This document shows, piece by piece, positions 27,680 through 37,800 of a stretch of 43,431 nucleotides of DNA. Origin of the DNA: Amycolatopsis sp. MtRt-6 (GTDB taxonomy: Bacteria > Actinomycetota > Actinomycetes > Mycobacteriales > Pseudonocardiaceae); contig NZ_JADWPD010000055.1 of NCBI RefSeq assembly GCF_017308975.1, positions 1-43,431 on the forward strand, read 5' to 3'. Position numbers and translations under genes: made by a program. The notes under the pieces were generated by a model, which saw nothing but the letters and a program-made list of their open reading frames with translations, did not search any database and was not told the DNA's origin. Positions within the stretch are counted from its first letter, which is position 1. The number at the start of each line of letters is the position of its first letter.

Positions 27680-28426
27680 ATGACGACCGAGCCCGATGCC
27701 ACCGGCCAGCCGGAGCTGCCTCCCGGGCTGGCGCCTGCCTGGGGCACCCCACCGCGGCCCCGCCGGGGTCCCAAGCCGTCGCACAGCGTGGCGCAGATCG
27801 TCGCCGCCGCCGTCGAACTCGCCGACGCCGACGGGCTGGCGGCCGCGTCGCTGCCCAACATCGCCGCCTCGCTCGGGCTGACCACCAACGCGCTGTACCG
27901 CTACGTCGGCTCGAAGGACGAACTGCTGGTCCTCCTGGCGGACGCCGGGTTCGGGCCGCCCCCGGAACCGCTGGGCGGCCCGGGGTGGCGGGCCACCGCA
28001 CGGGCCTGGACCGAGGCCGCGCTGGACCGCTACCGCGCCCGGCCCTGGCTGCTGGACGTCCCGGTCCGCGGCGATGCCGTCACCCCGCACCTGCTGCGCT
28101 GGACGGAAGTCCTGCTGGCGGCGCTGTCCGCCGCCGGTCTGTCCGATGTGGACGCGCTCGGCTGCGCGAGGCTGGTGGCGGACTTCACCCGCGGCACGGC
28201 CGAACGCCTGCGTGCCCGCGTCGACCCGGACTCCGCGAGTTTCCCCGCGCACGCCGACGGCGTCCGCGCGTTCCTCCGGCCCCTGCTCGCCGACCGCGGC
28301 TATCCCCACGTGGCCGCCCTCGCGACCCGGCGGGAGTACCCGACGGCCACGGACGTCGAATTCGGCCTGGACCGCGTCCTCGACGGCATCGCCGCCCTCC
28401 TCGAAGCTTCTCGAACCGGGGATTGA
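27680..28426 (+). CDS. TetR/AcrR-family transcriptional regulator
   Basis: 248 residues. A Pro-rich N-terminal tail of about 30 residues precedes a TetR DNA-binding domain (about 33-85) with the recognition segment SLPNIAASLGLTTNALYRYV and the typical KDELL that follows. The remaining 160 or so residues form a helical ligand-binding domain of the TetR_C type. The ATG at 27680 has GGAG six bases upstream; an upstream in-frame ATG (27635) would begin inside the operator and is rejected. Likely role: ligand-responsive repressor of itself, the 2TM gene and the FtsX-type exporter operon. The ligand may be the pathway product or an intermediate, as for many exporter-linked TetR proteins; this is inferred. 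Confidence 0.9.
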   Translation: MTTEPDATGQPELPPGLAPAWGTPPRPRRGPKPSHSVAQIVAAAVELADADGLAAASLPNIAASLGLTTNALYRYVGSKDELLVLLADAGFGPPPEPLGGPGWRATARAWTEAALDRYRARPWLLDVPVRGDAVTPHLLRWTEVLLAALSAAGLSDVDALGCARLVADFTRGTAERLRARVDPDSASFPAHADGVRAFLRPLLADRGYPHVAALATRREYPTATDVEFGLDRVLDGIAALLEASRTGD

Positions 28427-28487
28427 CCGCCTTTCGGCGACACCGGCCCCCGGAAACGAGAATACGAGCGCGTACCGGGCACTTTCC

Positions 28488-28581
28488 ACCCCTAACGGCC
28501 CCGGAACCGCGCCGGGAACCGGCGCCCCTACCCCACGCGCCGCGCGGGCCAAGGTCCGCTTTAGACCGTCTTTAGGGGTTG
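28488..28581. promoter_or_regulatory. Promoter region of the sugar cassette with three ACCCCTA-like motifs
   Basis: The 261-bp gap between tetR and the deacetylase gene has no plausible ORF. It contains ACCCCTAAC (28488-28496), GCCCCTACC (28524-28532) and, inverted, TTTAGGGGTTG (28571-28581). The last lies about 110 bp before the ATG at 28688, similar to its spacing at other cluster promoters. This is the densest cluster of the motif in the window and is consistent with activator binding. Confidence 0.45.
28509..28525 (+). terminator. Possible small hairpin downstream of tetR
   Basis: A perfect 7-bp inverted repeat (GCGCCGG / CCGGCGC) with a GAA loop lies about 80 bp after the tetR stop. It has no T-run and could equally be a chance GC-rich dyad. 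Confidence 0.2.
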
Positions 28582-28687
28582 TCGGTCGTCGCCCGCGGAT
28601 GACAGATTTCCGTCACGTCCGGAAATACATTCACCTCCGTTATGCCGTGCTCGCCACGGTGTTCGGCGCCTAGGGCTGGGGATCGGT

Positions 28688-29371
28688 ATGCACAGGAAAA
28701 TACGCAAGCTCCTGGTCGTGGGAGCGCACGGCGACGACGAGACACTCGGCGCGGGCGGCACCATCGCCCGGCTCGCCGACGAGGGCGTGACGGTGGCGCT
28801 CTGCATCCTGACCAACGACGACGGCTCGCGGTCGCCGACCGGCACCGGCGTCGTCAACCGCACCGCCGCGATCGAGCTGGCCGCGAAGACGCTGGGCATC
28901 GAACGCGTGCGCATCAACGAGTTCGGCGACAACCGCCTCGACACGGTCAGCCACCTCGAGCTCAACCGGGTCGTCGAAAACGAGGTCCGCGACTTCGAGC
29001 CCGACACCATCCTCACCACGAGCATGTGCGACCTGAGCACCGACCACGCGCTGGTCAGCCGCGCCGCGCGGGTGGCGGGCCGGCCGGGCAAGGGCAGCGT
29101 GCAGGAGGTGCGGACGTTCGAGATCCGCTCGGCCACCGACGTCGGCGAAGCCTCCGGGCTGCCGGTCACCTTTCGCCCCAACTGCTGGCAGCGCCTCGAG
29201 GAAACGCACGTCGACCGCAAGATCGAAGCGCTTCGCGCGTACGGCAAGGAACTCGAAGAGTGGCCCCACCCGCGGAGCGAACGAGGCGTCCGCGCCCTCG
29301 CCGAATACCGCGGTTCGCAGATCTCCTCCGGTCTCGCCGAAGCGTTCGAGATCGTCCGGATCGTGCACTGA
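28688..29371 (+). CDS. PIG-L/LmbE-family N-deacetylase (sugar or glycoside deacetylase)
   Basis: 227 residues. The zinc-binding box AHGDDETLGAGG (from residue 13) and a later His in TDHALVSRAAR (H120) are the hallmarks of PIG-L de-N-acetylases. These hydrolyse the acetamido group of GlcNAc-type sugars in mycothiol, GPI and glycopeptide-antibiotic pathways. The start has GGGG about five bases upstream. It leads a plus-strand operon with a UDP-HexNAc-type dehydrogenase and an SDR, so it probably removes the N-acetyl group of an amino sugar, either on the nucleotide or after transfer to the aglycone. The order of steps is not decidable from sequence. Confidence 0.9.
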   Translation: MHRKIRKLLVVGAHGDDETLGAGGTIARLADEGVTVALCILTNDDGSRSPTGTGVVNRTAAIELAAKTLGIERVRINEFGDNRLDTVSHLELNRVVENEVRDFEPDTILTTSMCDLSTDHALVSRAARVAGRPGKGSVQEVRTFEIRSATDVGEASGLPVTFRPNCWQRLEETHVDRKIEALRAYGKELEEWPHPRSERGVRALAEYRGSQISSGLAEAFEIVRIVH

Positions 29372-29418
29372 ATTCGCCTCAGACCACTTCGAACCGCGCA
29401 AGAGACGGGTGAACCGGA

Positions 29419-30711
29419 ATGACCAGTACTGTCGCTGAATACGAAACCCTGGCCGACCTGAACAAGCTGACCTCGGTCGCGGTGATCGGGATGGGCTACG
29501 TCGGCCTCCCGACCGCGCTCGGCCTGCACGAGAACGGCGTCGAGGTGATCGGCATCGACCTCTCGCAGAACCGCCTCGACGCGATCCGCGCCGGCGAGGT
29601 CGACCTGATCGACGCCGACCACCGCCGGCTGGAGAAGGCCGTGCACCAGGAGGACTTCCAGCTCACCACCGACTCGGCGCGGATGGCCGGCGCCGACGCG
29701 GTGCTGGTGTGCGTGCCGACCGGGCTCGACGAGTACCTGATGCCCGACCTCGGCCCGCTGGAGAGCGCCTGCGCGGCGCTGATCGCGCACGCGCGGACCG
29801 GCCAGACCCTGATCCTCACCTCCACCAGCTACGTCGGCACCGCCGGGCGGCTGCTGGTCAAGCCGCTGATCGCCAAGGGGTTCAAGGTCGGCCGCGACAT
29901 CTTCGTCGCGTCCAGCCCCGAGCGCATCGACCCCGGCAACGTCACGCACACGCAGCAGGAAACCCCGCGCGTGCTGGGCGGGGTGACCCCGACCTGCACC
30001 GCGATGGCGCAGCGCGTGATCAACCTGCTGACCCCGCGGGTGCACTGCGTCAGCTCCGCCGAAGCGGCTGAGCTGACCAAGTTGTACGAGAACACGTTCC
30101 GCGCGGTGAACATCGCGCTGGCCAACGAGTTCGCGGAGATCAGCGACGGCTTCTCGATCGACCCCATCGAGGTGATCGACGCGGCGGCGAGCAAGCCCTA
30201 CGGCTTCATGGCCTTCCACCCCGGCCCCGGCGTCGGCGGCCACTGCATCCCGTGCGACCCGCACTACCTGCTGTGGCAGCTGCGGGCGACGCAGAACAAC
30301 GCGCCGCTGGTCACCCAGGCCATGCACGCCATCGCCGAGCGGCCGAAGCAGGTCGTCGAGCGGGTGGTGAACACGTTGTCCCGCAACGGGAAGGGCATGG
30401 CGGGCGCCCGGGTGCTGGTGGTCGGCGTGACGTACAAGCCCGGCGTCCAGGACGTCCGGTCCTCCTCCGCGCTGGACATCATCGACCTGCTGGCGGCGAA
30501 GGACGCGAAGGTCGGCTACTACGACCCGCTGGTGCCGAACATCCGCGTCACGGGCGGCGCGCTGGACAGCGTCACCGAGCCGGACGGCGGCGACTGGGAC
30601 GTCGCCCTGATCCACACCATCCAGCCCGGCCACGGCTACGACTGGCTCGCGCGGTGCGAGGTCGTCATCGACGCCACCTATCGCTTCGATTCCGCGCTTT
30701 TTGCGAACTGA
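29419..30711 (+). CDS. Nucleotide-sugar 6-dehydrogenase (UDP-GlcNAc/UDP-ManNAc type)
   Basis: 430 residues. It has an N-terminal Rossmann fold with VIGMGYVGLPTA, the central helical segment LTKLYENTFRAVNIALANE, the catalytic thiol in GPGVGGHCIPCDPHYL (C276), and a C-terminal UDP-binding domain with VTYKPGVQDVRSS. The GGHCIPCDPHYL form is typical of the WbpA/WecC-like group that oxidises UDP-N-acetylhexosamines to uronates, rather than of UDP-glucose dehydrogenases. The expected reaction is UDP-HexNAc plus two NAD+ to the UDP-HexNAc uronate. It lies 47 bp after the deacetylase and 13 bp before the SDR gene. The choice between GlcNAc and ManNAc is not certain. Confidence 0.9.
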   Translation: MTSTVAEYETLADLNKLTSVAVIGMGYVGLPTALGLHENGVEVIGIDLSQNRLDAIRAGEVDLIDADHRRLEKAVHQEDFQLTTDSARMAGADAVLVCVPTGLDEYLMPDLGPLESACAALIAHARTGQTLILTSTSYVGTAGRLLVKPLIAKGFKVGRDIFVASSPERIDPGNVTHTQQETPRVLGGVTPTCTAMAQRVINLLTPRVHCVSSAEAAELTKLYENTFRAVNIALANEFAEISDGFSIDPIEVIDAAASKPYGFMAFHPGPGVGGHCIPCDPHYLLWQLRATQNNAPLVTQAMHAIAERPKQVVERVVNTLSRNGKGMAGARVLVVGVTYKPGVQDVRSSSALDIIDLLAAKDAKVGYYDPLVPNIRVTGGALDSVTEPDGGDWDVALIHTIQPGHGYDWLARCEVVIDATYRFDSALFAN

Positions 30712-30724
30712 GAGGACTTCCGAC

Positions 30725-31696
30725 GTGCGTTACCTCATCACCGGCGGTGCCGGCTTCATCGGCTCCCACCTGACCGAGCACCTCCTGCGGGGCGGCCACG
30801 AGGTCGTCGCGCTCGACAACCTCAGCACCGGCACGCTCGACAACCTCGCCGCCCACCGGGACGACCCCGCGTTCCGGTTCGTGCGCGGCTCGGTGACCGA
30901 CCCGGCGGCGGTCGAGGGGTGCATGCCCGGCGTCGACGCGATCTTCCACCTCGCGGCCGCGGTCGGCGTCTTCACCATCCTCGACAAGACGATGGAGAGC
31001 CTCCGCACCAACCTGCACGGCACCGAAACGATGCTGGACGCCGCGCTGCAGCACGACGTGCCGATCCTGGTGGCGTCCACCAGCGAGATCTACGGCAAGA
31101 ACACCGCCGACGGCCTCACCGAGGACGCCGACCGGATCATCGGCTCGCCGTTGAAGAACCGCTGGTCCTACGCCGAGGCCAAGGCACTGGACGAGACGTT
31201 CGCCCACCTGTACGCGGTCGAGCACGGCCTGCGCACGGTGATCGTCCGCCCGTTCAACACGGTCGGCCCCCGCCAGACGGGCCGCTACGGCATGGTCATC
31301 CCCCGGTTCGTGACGCAGGCACTGGCCGGCGAGCCGATCACGGTGTTCGGCGACGGCCAGCAGACGCGCTGCTTCTGCCACGTCCACGACGTCGTGCCCG
31401 CGCTGGTGGCCCTGCTGGCCGACGAAACGGCGTACGGCAAGGTGTTCAACCTCGGCAGCACCGAGCAGACGACGATCTCGCAGCTCGCCGAGCGCGTGAT
31501 CGCCGCGACCGGGTCTTCGAGCACGATTTCGAAGGTGCCGTACGAGGAGGCCTACGGCGACGGCTACGAGGACATGCAGCGCCGCATCCCGGACTGCACG
31601 CGGGCGAACCGGCAGATCGGCTTCGCGCCGGCCCGCACCCTGGACGACATCATCGCCGCGGTCGTCGCCGACCGCCGTGGTGCCGGGAGCCGCTGA
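30725..31696 (+). CDS. NAD-dependent extended SDR, probable nucleotide-sugar decarboxylase (UXS-like) or epimerase
   Basis: 323 residues. TGGAGFIGSH (6-15) binds NAD, STSEIYG carries the active Ser/Thr-Glu, and Y149-x3-K153 (YAEAK) is the catalytic pair. The C-terminal RRIPDCTRANRQIGFAP is common in UDP-uronate decarboxylase and epimerase relatives. Placed next to a UDP-HexNAc 6-dehydrogenase, the most economical role is decarboxylation of the UDP-HexNAc uronate to a 2-acetamido-pentose (UDP-XylNAc-like). C4 or C5 epimerisation is the alternative. The GTG at 30725 is chosen (RBS AGAGGA 8 bases upstream) so that the protein starts MRYLITGGAG. It ends before two hairpins that separate it from PKS4. 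Confidence 0.85.
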   Translation: MRYLITGGAGFIGSHLTEHLLRGGHEVVALDNLSTGTLDNLAAHRDDPAFRFVRGSVTDPAAVEGCMPGVDAIFHLAAAVGVFTILDKTMESLRTNLHGTETMLDAALQHDVPILVASTSEIYGKNTADGLTEDADRIIGSPLKNRWSYAEAKALDETFAHLYAVEHGLRTVIVRPFNTVGPRQTGRYGMVIPRFVTQALAGEPITVFGDGQQTRCFCHVHDVVPALVALLADETAYGKVFNLGSTEQTTISQLAERVIAATGSSSTISKVPYEEAYGDGYEDMQRRIPDCTRANRQIGFAPARTLDDIIAAVVADRRGAGSR

Positions 31697-31715
31697 CCGG
31701 GAAGGCACTTCGGGT

Positions 31716-31745
31716 TGCCGCCGACCGCAGCCGCGGTCGGCGGCA
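31716..31745 (+). terminator. Hairpin terminator after the sugar cassette
   Basis: A perfect 13-bp stem (TGCCGCCGACCGC / GCGGTCGGCGGCA) with an AGCC loop starts 20 bp after the SDR stop codon. It is placed to end the plus-strand sugar operon. Confidence 0.7.
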
Positions 31746-31788
31746 CAGTGCTGTGTGCTGTCCCGCCACCCCGAACCCGACCACCAAA

Positions 31789-31824
31789 ACCGCGAACCCC
31801 GCGCCGTAGCGCGGGGTTCGCGGT
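31789..31824. terminator. Strong bidirectional hairpin between convergent operons
   Basis: A perfect 16-bp stem (ACCGCGAACCCCGCGC / GCGCGGGGTTCGCGGT) has a 4-nt CGTA loop. It lies 17 bp beyond the PKS4 stop codon on the minus strand, where the stem is closely followed by a T-rich TTTTGG. This suggests an intrinsic terminator for PKS4 that may also block plus-strand readthrough. Confidence 0.75.
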
Positions 31825-31840
31825 GTTCATTACGGAGAAC

Positions 31841-34800
31841 TCACGAACCGAGCCACTCCTCGACCGCCTGTGCCGTCGTCGCCGCGTCGGCCTCGACCAG
31901 GCTGAAGTGGTCGCCCGGGACCACCACGTCCGTGCCGGCGAGGCTCCACGCCGTTCGCCAGGCCTCCGAGTCCGAAGGCTCGGCCTCGCCGACGCTGAAC
32001 CGGTCCTCCGGCCGCACCAGCAGGCTCGGCGCCGCGATCTCGGGCAGGGCGATCTCGGGGAGGATGTCCAGGTACCGGGCGAGCGCGGTGAGCTTGGTCC
32101 GGTCGTACGGCCCGTACCGCTCCTCGTTGTCCAGCAGCCCCGAGACCAGGCCGAGGGTGGCCTTGTCCCGCTCCTCCTGGTCGCTGCGCCGCACGTCCTC
32201 GCCACTGGCGGCGTAGGTGTCCAGCAGGACGACCGCGGCCGGGCCGGTGCCCGACTCCTCCAGCCGGCCCGCGACGGCGTGCGCGAGGATCCCCGCCGAC
32301 GAATAACCGAGCAACGCGAACGGCTCGTCGCCGATCGCCTTGTGGATGCTCTCGGTCAGCACGTCCACGATGGCCTCGGCCGACTCGGGCAGCCGCTCGC
32401 CCGCCAGGAAGCCCGGCATCGGCACCGCCGACAGCGTGCGCACGCCACGGAAGTGCGTGGCCAGCCGCGCGTACTGGTACGCGCCGCCCATCGCCGCCGG
32501 GGTGGCCAGGCAGAACAGCTGCGTCCGCCGTGTTCCCTCGGTCAGCCGGACCGGTGCCGGCAGCTGGTCGATGTCCGCCGCCGACCGGAACGCCGGGCGC
32601 AACCGGGCCGCCGCGCTCAGCAGGCCGAGCCCTTCCTCCGTCTGCCCCGCGCGGACGGCCTCGGTGAACAGCTGCTTCAGCCCGTCGGACGCCGGATCCG
32701 CGGCGCCGGGGACGGCGTCGAGTTCGGCCAGCAGGTGCGCGGTCAGCGCCACCGGGGTCTGGTGGTCGAAGACGACCGTCTGGGCCACGTCCAGCCCGGT
32801 GGCCTCGTTGAGGCTGTTGCGCAGGCCCACCGCGGTGACCGAGTCGAAGCCCGATTCGAGGAAGTGCCGGTTCGGGTCGACCGCGTCGGGGTCCGCGTAG
32901 CCGAGCACGGCCGCGGTGTGCTCGAGCACGATCCGCAGGAGGAGCTTCTCCCGCTGGGCCGGGCCGTGCCCGGCCAGCCGCTTGCGCAGCGCCGCCGGGT
33001 CGGCCGCGACGGCCGGGCTCGCCGCGCGCCGTGCCGGCGCCGGTCCCCGTCGTCCGGTCCTGGTGGTCTCCGCGGGCGCGCCTGCGGTTTCCCGCACCTC
33101 GGCGACGGGGCGGACCGTCACGGCCTCGATCGAGGCCACCGGCTTGCCCGCCTGATCGGCCAGCGTCACCGCGACCGCGTCCGCACCGAGCGGGGTCAGC
33201 CGCACCCGCAGCTTCGACGCCGCGGTGGCGTGCAGCTCGACCCCCGTCCAGGCCACCGGGAGCCCCGGCTGCCCGCCCGGGCGCAGGCCGAACGCCTGCA
33301 CCGCGGCGTCCAGCGCGGCCGGGTGCAGGCCGAACCGGTCGGCCTGCAGGCTCGCCTCCTGACCGAGGCTCACCTCGGCGAACACCTCGGCACCCCGGCG
33401 CCAGCCCGCGCGCAGGCCCTGGAACGCGGGGCCGTAGCCGAGCCCCGCGGCGGCCAGCGCCGCGTCCCGGCCGGTCACCGGCACCGGTTCGGCCCCGGCG
33501 GGCGGCCACTCCGCCAGTCCCGCCGGCTTGACCGTTCCGCCGCCGGCCAGCTGCCCGGTCGCGTGCCGGGTCCACGTGGCGATCGGGTCGTCGGCGCGCG
33601 AATACACCGTCAGCGTCCGGGCCCCGGCCTCGTCGCGCGCGCCGACCACGGCCTGGACCTGCACCTTTCCGCGCTCCGGCAGCACGAGCGGCGTGTGCAC
33701 GGTCAGCTCCTCGACCCGGCCGCAGCCCGCTTCGTCGCCGGCGCGGACGGCGATCTCGACGAACGCCGCCCCCGGCACCAGGATCTCGCCGCCGACGGTG
33801 TGCTCGGCCAGCCACGGGTGGGTGGCGAGCGAGAGCCTGCCGCTGAGCACGAGGCCGTCCGAGTCCGCCGGCCACATCGCCGCGCCGACGAGCGGGTGCC
33901 CGGTCGACTCGAGCCCGGTGGTGGCCAGGTCGCCGCTCGCCCTGATCGCCTCCATGTCCAGGTCCGGCCAGAACCGCTTGCGGTGGAACGCATACGGCGG
34001 CACCGGCACCCGCCGCACCTCCTGCCCGGCGAACAGCCGGGTGCCGTCGAGGCCGAGGCCGTCCACGTGCAGCTGCCCGGCCGCCCGCAGCACCGCGGTG
34101 GTCTCGGCGTGGTCGCCGGCCAGCACGGTCAGGGCGGTGACGTCCTCGCCCGGCCCGGTCAGGCCGGACCGCACGTGCGCCACCAGCCCCCCGCCGGGGC
34201 CGAGGTCCACGAACCGGTTCACGCCCGCCGCCTCCAGACTGCGGACCGCGTCGAGGAAGCGGACCGGCTGCCGCAGGGTGGCCACCCAGTGCGCGGGCTC
34301 GGCCAGCTCGGCCCCGGCCGGGGCACCGGTGACCGTCGAGACCACCGGAATGCGCGCGGCACCGTACGCCGGCTCCGCGGCGATCTCGGCCAGCTCGTCC
34401 AGCACCTCGTCCACCAGCGGCGAATGCGCGGCCTGCCGCACGGACAGCCGCCGGGTCTCCCGGCCCCGTTCCGCCCAGTGGGCGGCGATCTCGAGCACCG
34501 CTTCCTCGTCGCCGGACAGGACGACGGAATCCGGCCCGTTGACCTCGGCGAGTGCCACCTTCGCGCTCAGCAGCGGGCGGACCTCGTCCTCGCTCGCCGC
34601 GACCGCGACCATCGCGCCGCCCGGCAGCTCTTCCAGCAGCTGCGCGCGACTCGCGACGAGCTTGACCGCGTCCGGCAGCGACAGCACGCCCGCCACGTGC
34701 GCGGCCGCGACCTCGCCGCCGGAGTGGCCGAGCACGAAGTCCGGTCGCTGCCCCCAGAACTCGAGCAGCCGGAACAGGGCGACCTGCACGGTGAACAACG

Positions 34801-37800
34801 CCGCGTGCGCGAACGTCGCCCGGTCGAGCAGCTGCGCACCGGCCGAGTGCTCCTCGGCGAACAGCGCGTCCGTCAGCGGCCGGTCCAGGTATGCCCGGAA
34901 CCTCTCGCTCACCTCGGTGAACTCCCTGGCGAACGCGGGGAAGGCCGCGCAGAGGTCCGCGCCGGTGCCGGGCCGGACGACGCCGTGGCCGGAGAACAGG
35001 AACGCCGTCTTCGCGCCCGCGCGGACGCTGCCGCGCAGCACTGTCGCGACGGGCTCGTCCTTCGCCAGCGCGGCGAGCCCGTCGAGCAGCTGCTGCCGGT
35101 CCTCGCCGATCACGGCCGCGCGGTGCGAAGCCGCGGTCCGGAAGGTGGCCAGCGAGTACGCGAGGTCGTGCGGGTCGGGTGCGTCACCGGCGGTCAGCCG
35201 GGACAGCAACCGCTGTGCCTGCAGCGGCACGGCTTCCCGGCTGCGCGCCGACAGCAGCAGCGGCGGCAGCGGCCCGTCCCGCTCGGGCGTGGCGGGTTCT
35301 TCCCGCTTCTCCGGCGCGGGCGCCTGCTCGATGATCACGTGCGCGTTGGTCCCGCTGTACCCGAAGGAGGAGACACCGGCGCGCCGCGGACGTCCGTGGC
35401 CGGGCCACGGGATGGTCTCCGCCAGCAGCCTGACCTGCCCCGCCGACCAGTCGACCTGTTCGGTCGGGTTGCCGGCGTACCGGGTCATCGGCAGCTGCCC
35501 GTGCCGCAGCGCCATCACCATCTTGATGACGCCGGCGACCCCGGAGGCGGCCTGGCTGTGCCCGATGTTCGACTTGACCGAGCCCAGCCACAGCGGCCGG
35601 TCCGCCGGCCGGTCCTGCCCGTAGACCGACAGCAGGGCGCGCGCCTCGATCGGATCGCCCAGGGTCGAGCCGGTCGCGGACGCCTCCACCACGTCCACAT
35701 CGGACGGTCGCAGCCCGGCGACGGCGAGAGCCCGGCGGATCACGCGTTCCTGCGAGGGACCGCTCGGCGCGGTCAGCCCGTTGGACGCGCCGTCCTGGCC
35801 CACCGCGCTCGACCGGATCACCGCGAGGACCTCGCGGCCGTCGCGCAGGGCGTCCGAAAGCCGGGCGACCACGAGGACACCGACACCTTCGGACCAGCCG
35901 ATGCCGTCCGCGTCGGCGGAGAAGGACTTGGACCGGCCGTCGGCGGCGGTGCCGCCGGAATCGAAGTGGGCGAACGGGCTCGGCGAGGTGAGCGCCGAAA
36001 CGCCCCCGATCAGCGCGAGCGAGCAGTCGCCCTGGTTCAGCGCGTGGCTCGCCGTGTGCAGCGCCACCAGGGACGACGAGCAGGCGGTGTCGATCGAGAC
36101 CGACGGCCCCTCCAGGCCGAGCGCGTAGGACACCCGGCCGGACACCACGCTGCCGAGCACGCCGGTGCTGCGGAACAGGCCGTTGGTCGCCATGTCGCCG
36201 GCCGGCCCGGGGTCGAAGTCCGACTTCATCACCCCGGCGAACACCCCGGTGTCGCTGCCCTTGAGCGAAACCGGGTCGATCCCGGCCCGCTCCAGCGCCT
36301 CCCAGCTGGCCTCCATCAGCATCCGCTGCTGCGGTTCGATCATCGCCGCTTCGTGCGGGCTGATCCCGAAGAAGGCCGCGTCGAAGCCGGTGATGCCGGG
36401 CACGAACCCGCCCTGCGGCTGCCGCCCGCTCGCCTCGACGAGGCCGAGCCAGTAGTCCATGTCCCAGGACCGGTCCGTGGGGAACGGCGAGACCCCGTCA
36501 CCGCCGGTGGCCGCGAGCTGCCACAGCTCTTCCGGGCTGCCGACCTCTCCCGGGTACCGGCACGCCATCCCGATGATCGCGATCGGCTCGTCACCGGCGA
36601 CGGTCGTCGGCGCGACCGGCTCCTGCCTGGCGCCCAGCTCGCCGAGCAGTGCCTGGTACAGGTGCTCGGCCAGGTCCGCCGCGGTCGGGAAGTCGAACAC
36701 CAGGGTGGGCGGCAGGGACAGCCCGGTGGCCGCGCCGAGCTGGTTGCGCAGCTCGACGGCGAGCAGGGAGGTGAAGCCGAGGTCGTTGAACACGCGGTCG
36801 GCGTCGATGAGGTCCGCCGAGTCCTGGTCGAGCACCGCGGCGACGTTGGCGAGGACGAACCCCCGCACGGCCTTGAGCCGTTCGGTGGCCGGAAGCGCGA
36901 GCAGCTTGCCCCGCAAGGAGTCCGGGTCGGCCTCGGGGGCGGCCGGCGCGGGTGCCCGGGCGGGTGCCCGGCGCACCGCCGCGGCACCGCGGGCGGCGGC
37001 CAGCTGCTCCTCGGAGAGCTGCCGCAGTTTCAGCGAGGCGACCGCGGCGACCGGGTTTCCGGCCACGTCGGCGAGGTCCAGCGAGACGACGTCGGTGTCC
37101 GTGCGCCGCAACCGCACCCGCGCCGCCGCGGCACCCGAGGCGAACAGCTCCACCCCGGACCAGGCGTACGGGACCGACACGCCCTCCGCGTCACCCGCGA
37201 AACCGAGCGCGTGCAGCGCCGCGTCGAGCACCGCGGGGTGCAGCCCGAAGCCCGCCGCGTCCCGCCGGGCCCGTTCGGGCAGGCTCACTTCGGCGAAGAC
37301 CTCGTCCGCACCGCGCCACGCGGCTCGCAGGCCACGGAACACCGGCCCGTAGTCCAGGCCGCGCTCCACCATCTCCTCGTACATTCCCGTGAGGTCCAGC
37401 GGCTCGGCCCCGGCGGGTGGCCAGGAGGCCGGCGCGAACGACGTCGTGCCGGTCGCGGCGACCAGCACGCCGGCGGCGTGCCGCGTCCACGTCCCGTCAC
37501 CGGTGAGGTCGTCGGTGCGCGAGCTGATCGCGAACGCGCGTGCCCCGGATCCGTCCGGGGCGTCGACGCTCACCTGGATCCGGACGCCACCGCCGTCGGG
37601 CAACGCCAGCGGCGCGTGCAGCGTCAGTTCCCGCAGCCGGGAGCAGTCCACCCGGTCCCCCGCCCGGATCGCCAGTTCCACGAAAGCCGTGCCGGGGAAG
37701 AGGATCGAGCCGCCCACCGCGTGGTCGGTCAGCCAGGGATGGGTGCCGGCGGAGACGCGCCCGGACAGCACGACGCCCTCGGAGTCCGCGAGCACGGTGG

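Noticed and set aside
28561..30633. Long minus-strand frame opposite the sugar genes
   Set aside because: It is antisense to three well-recognised genes and has no family features.
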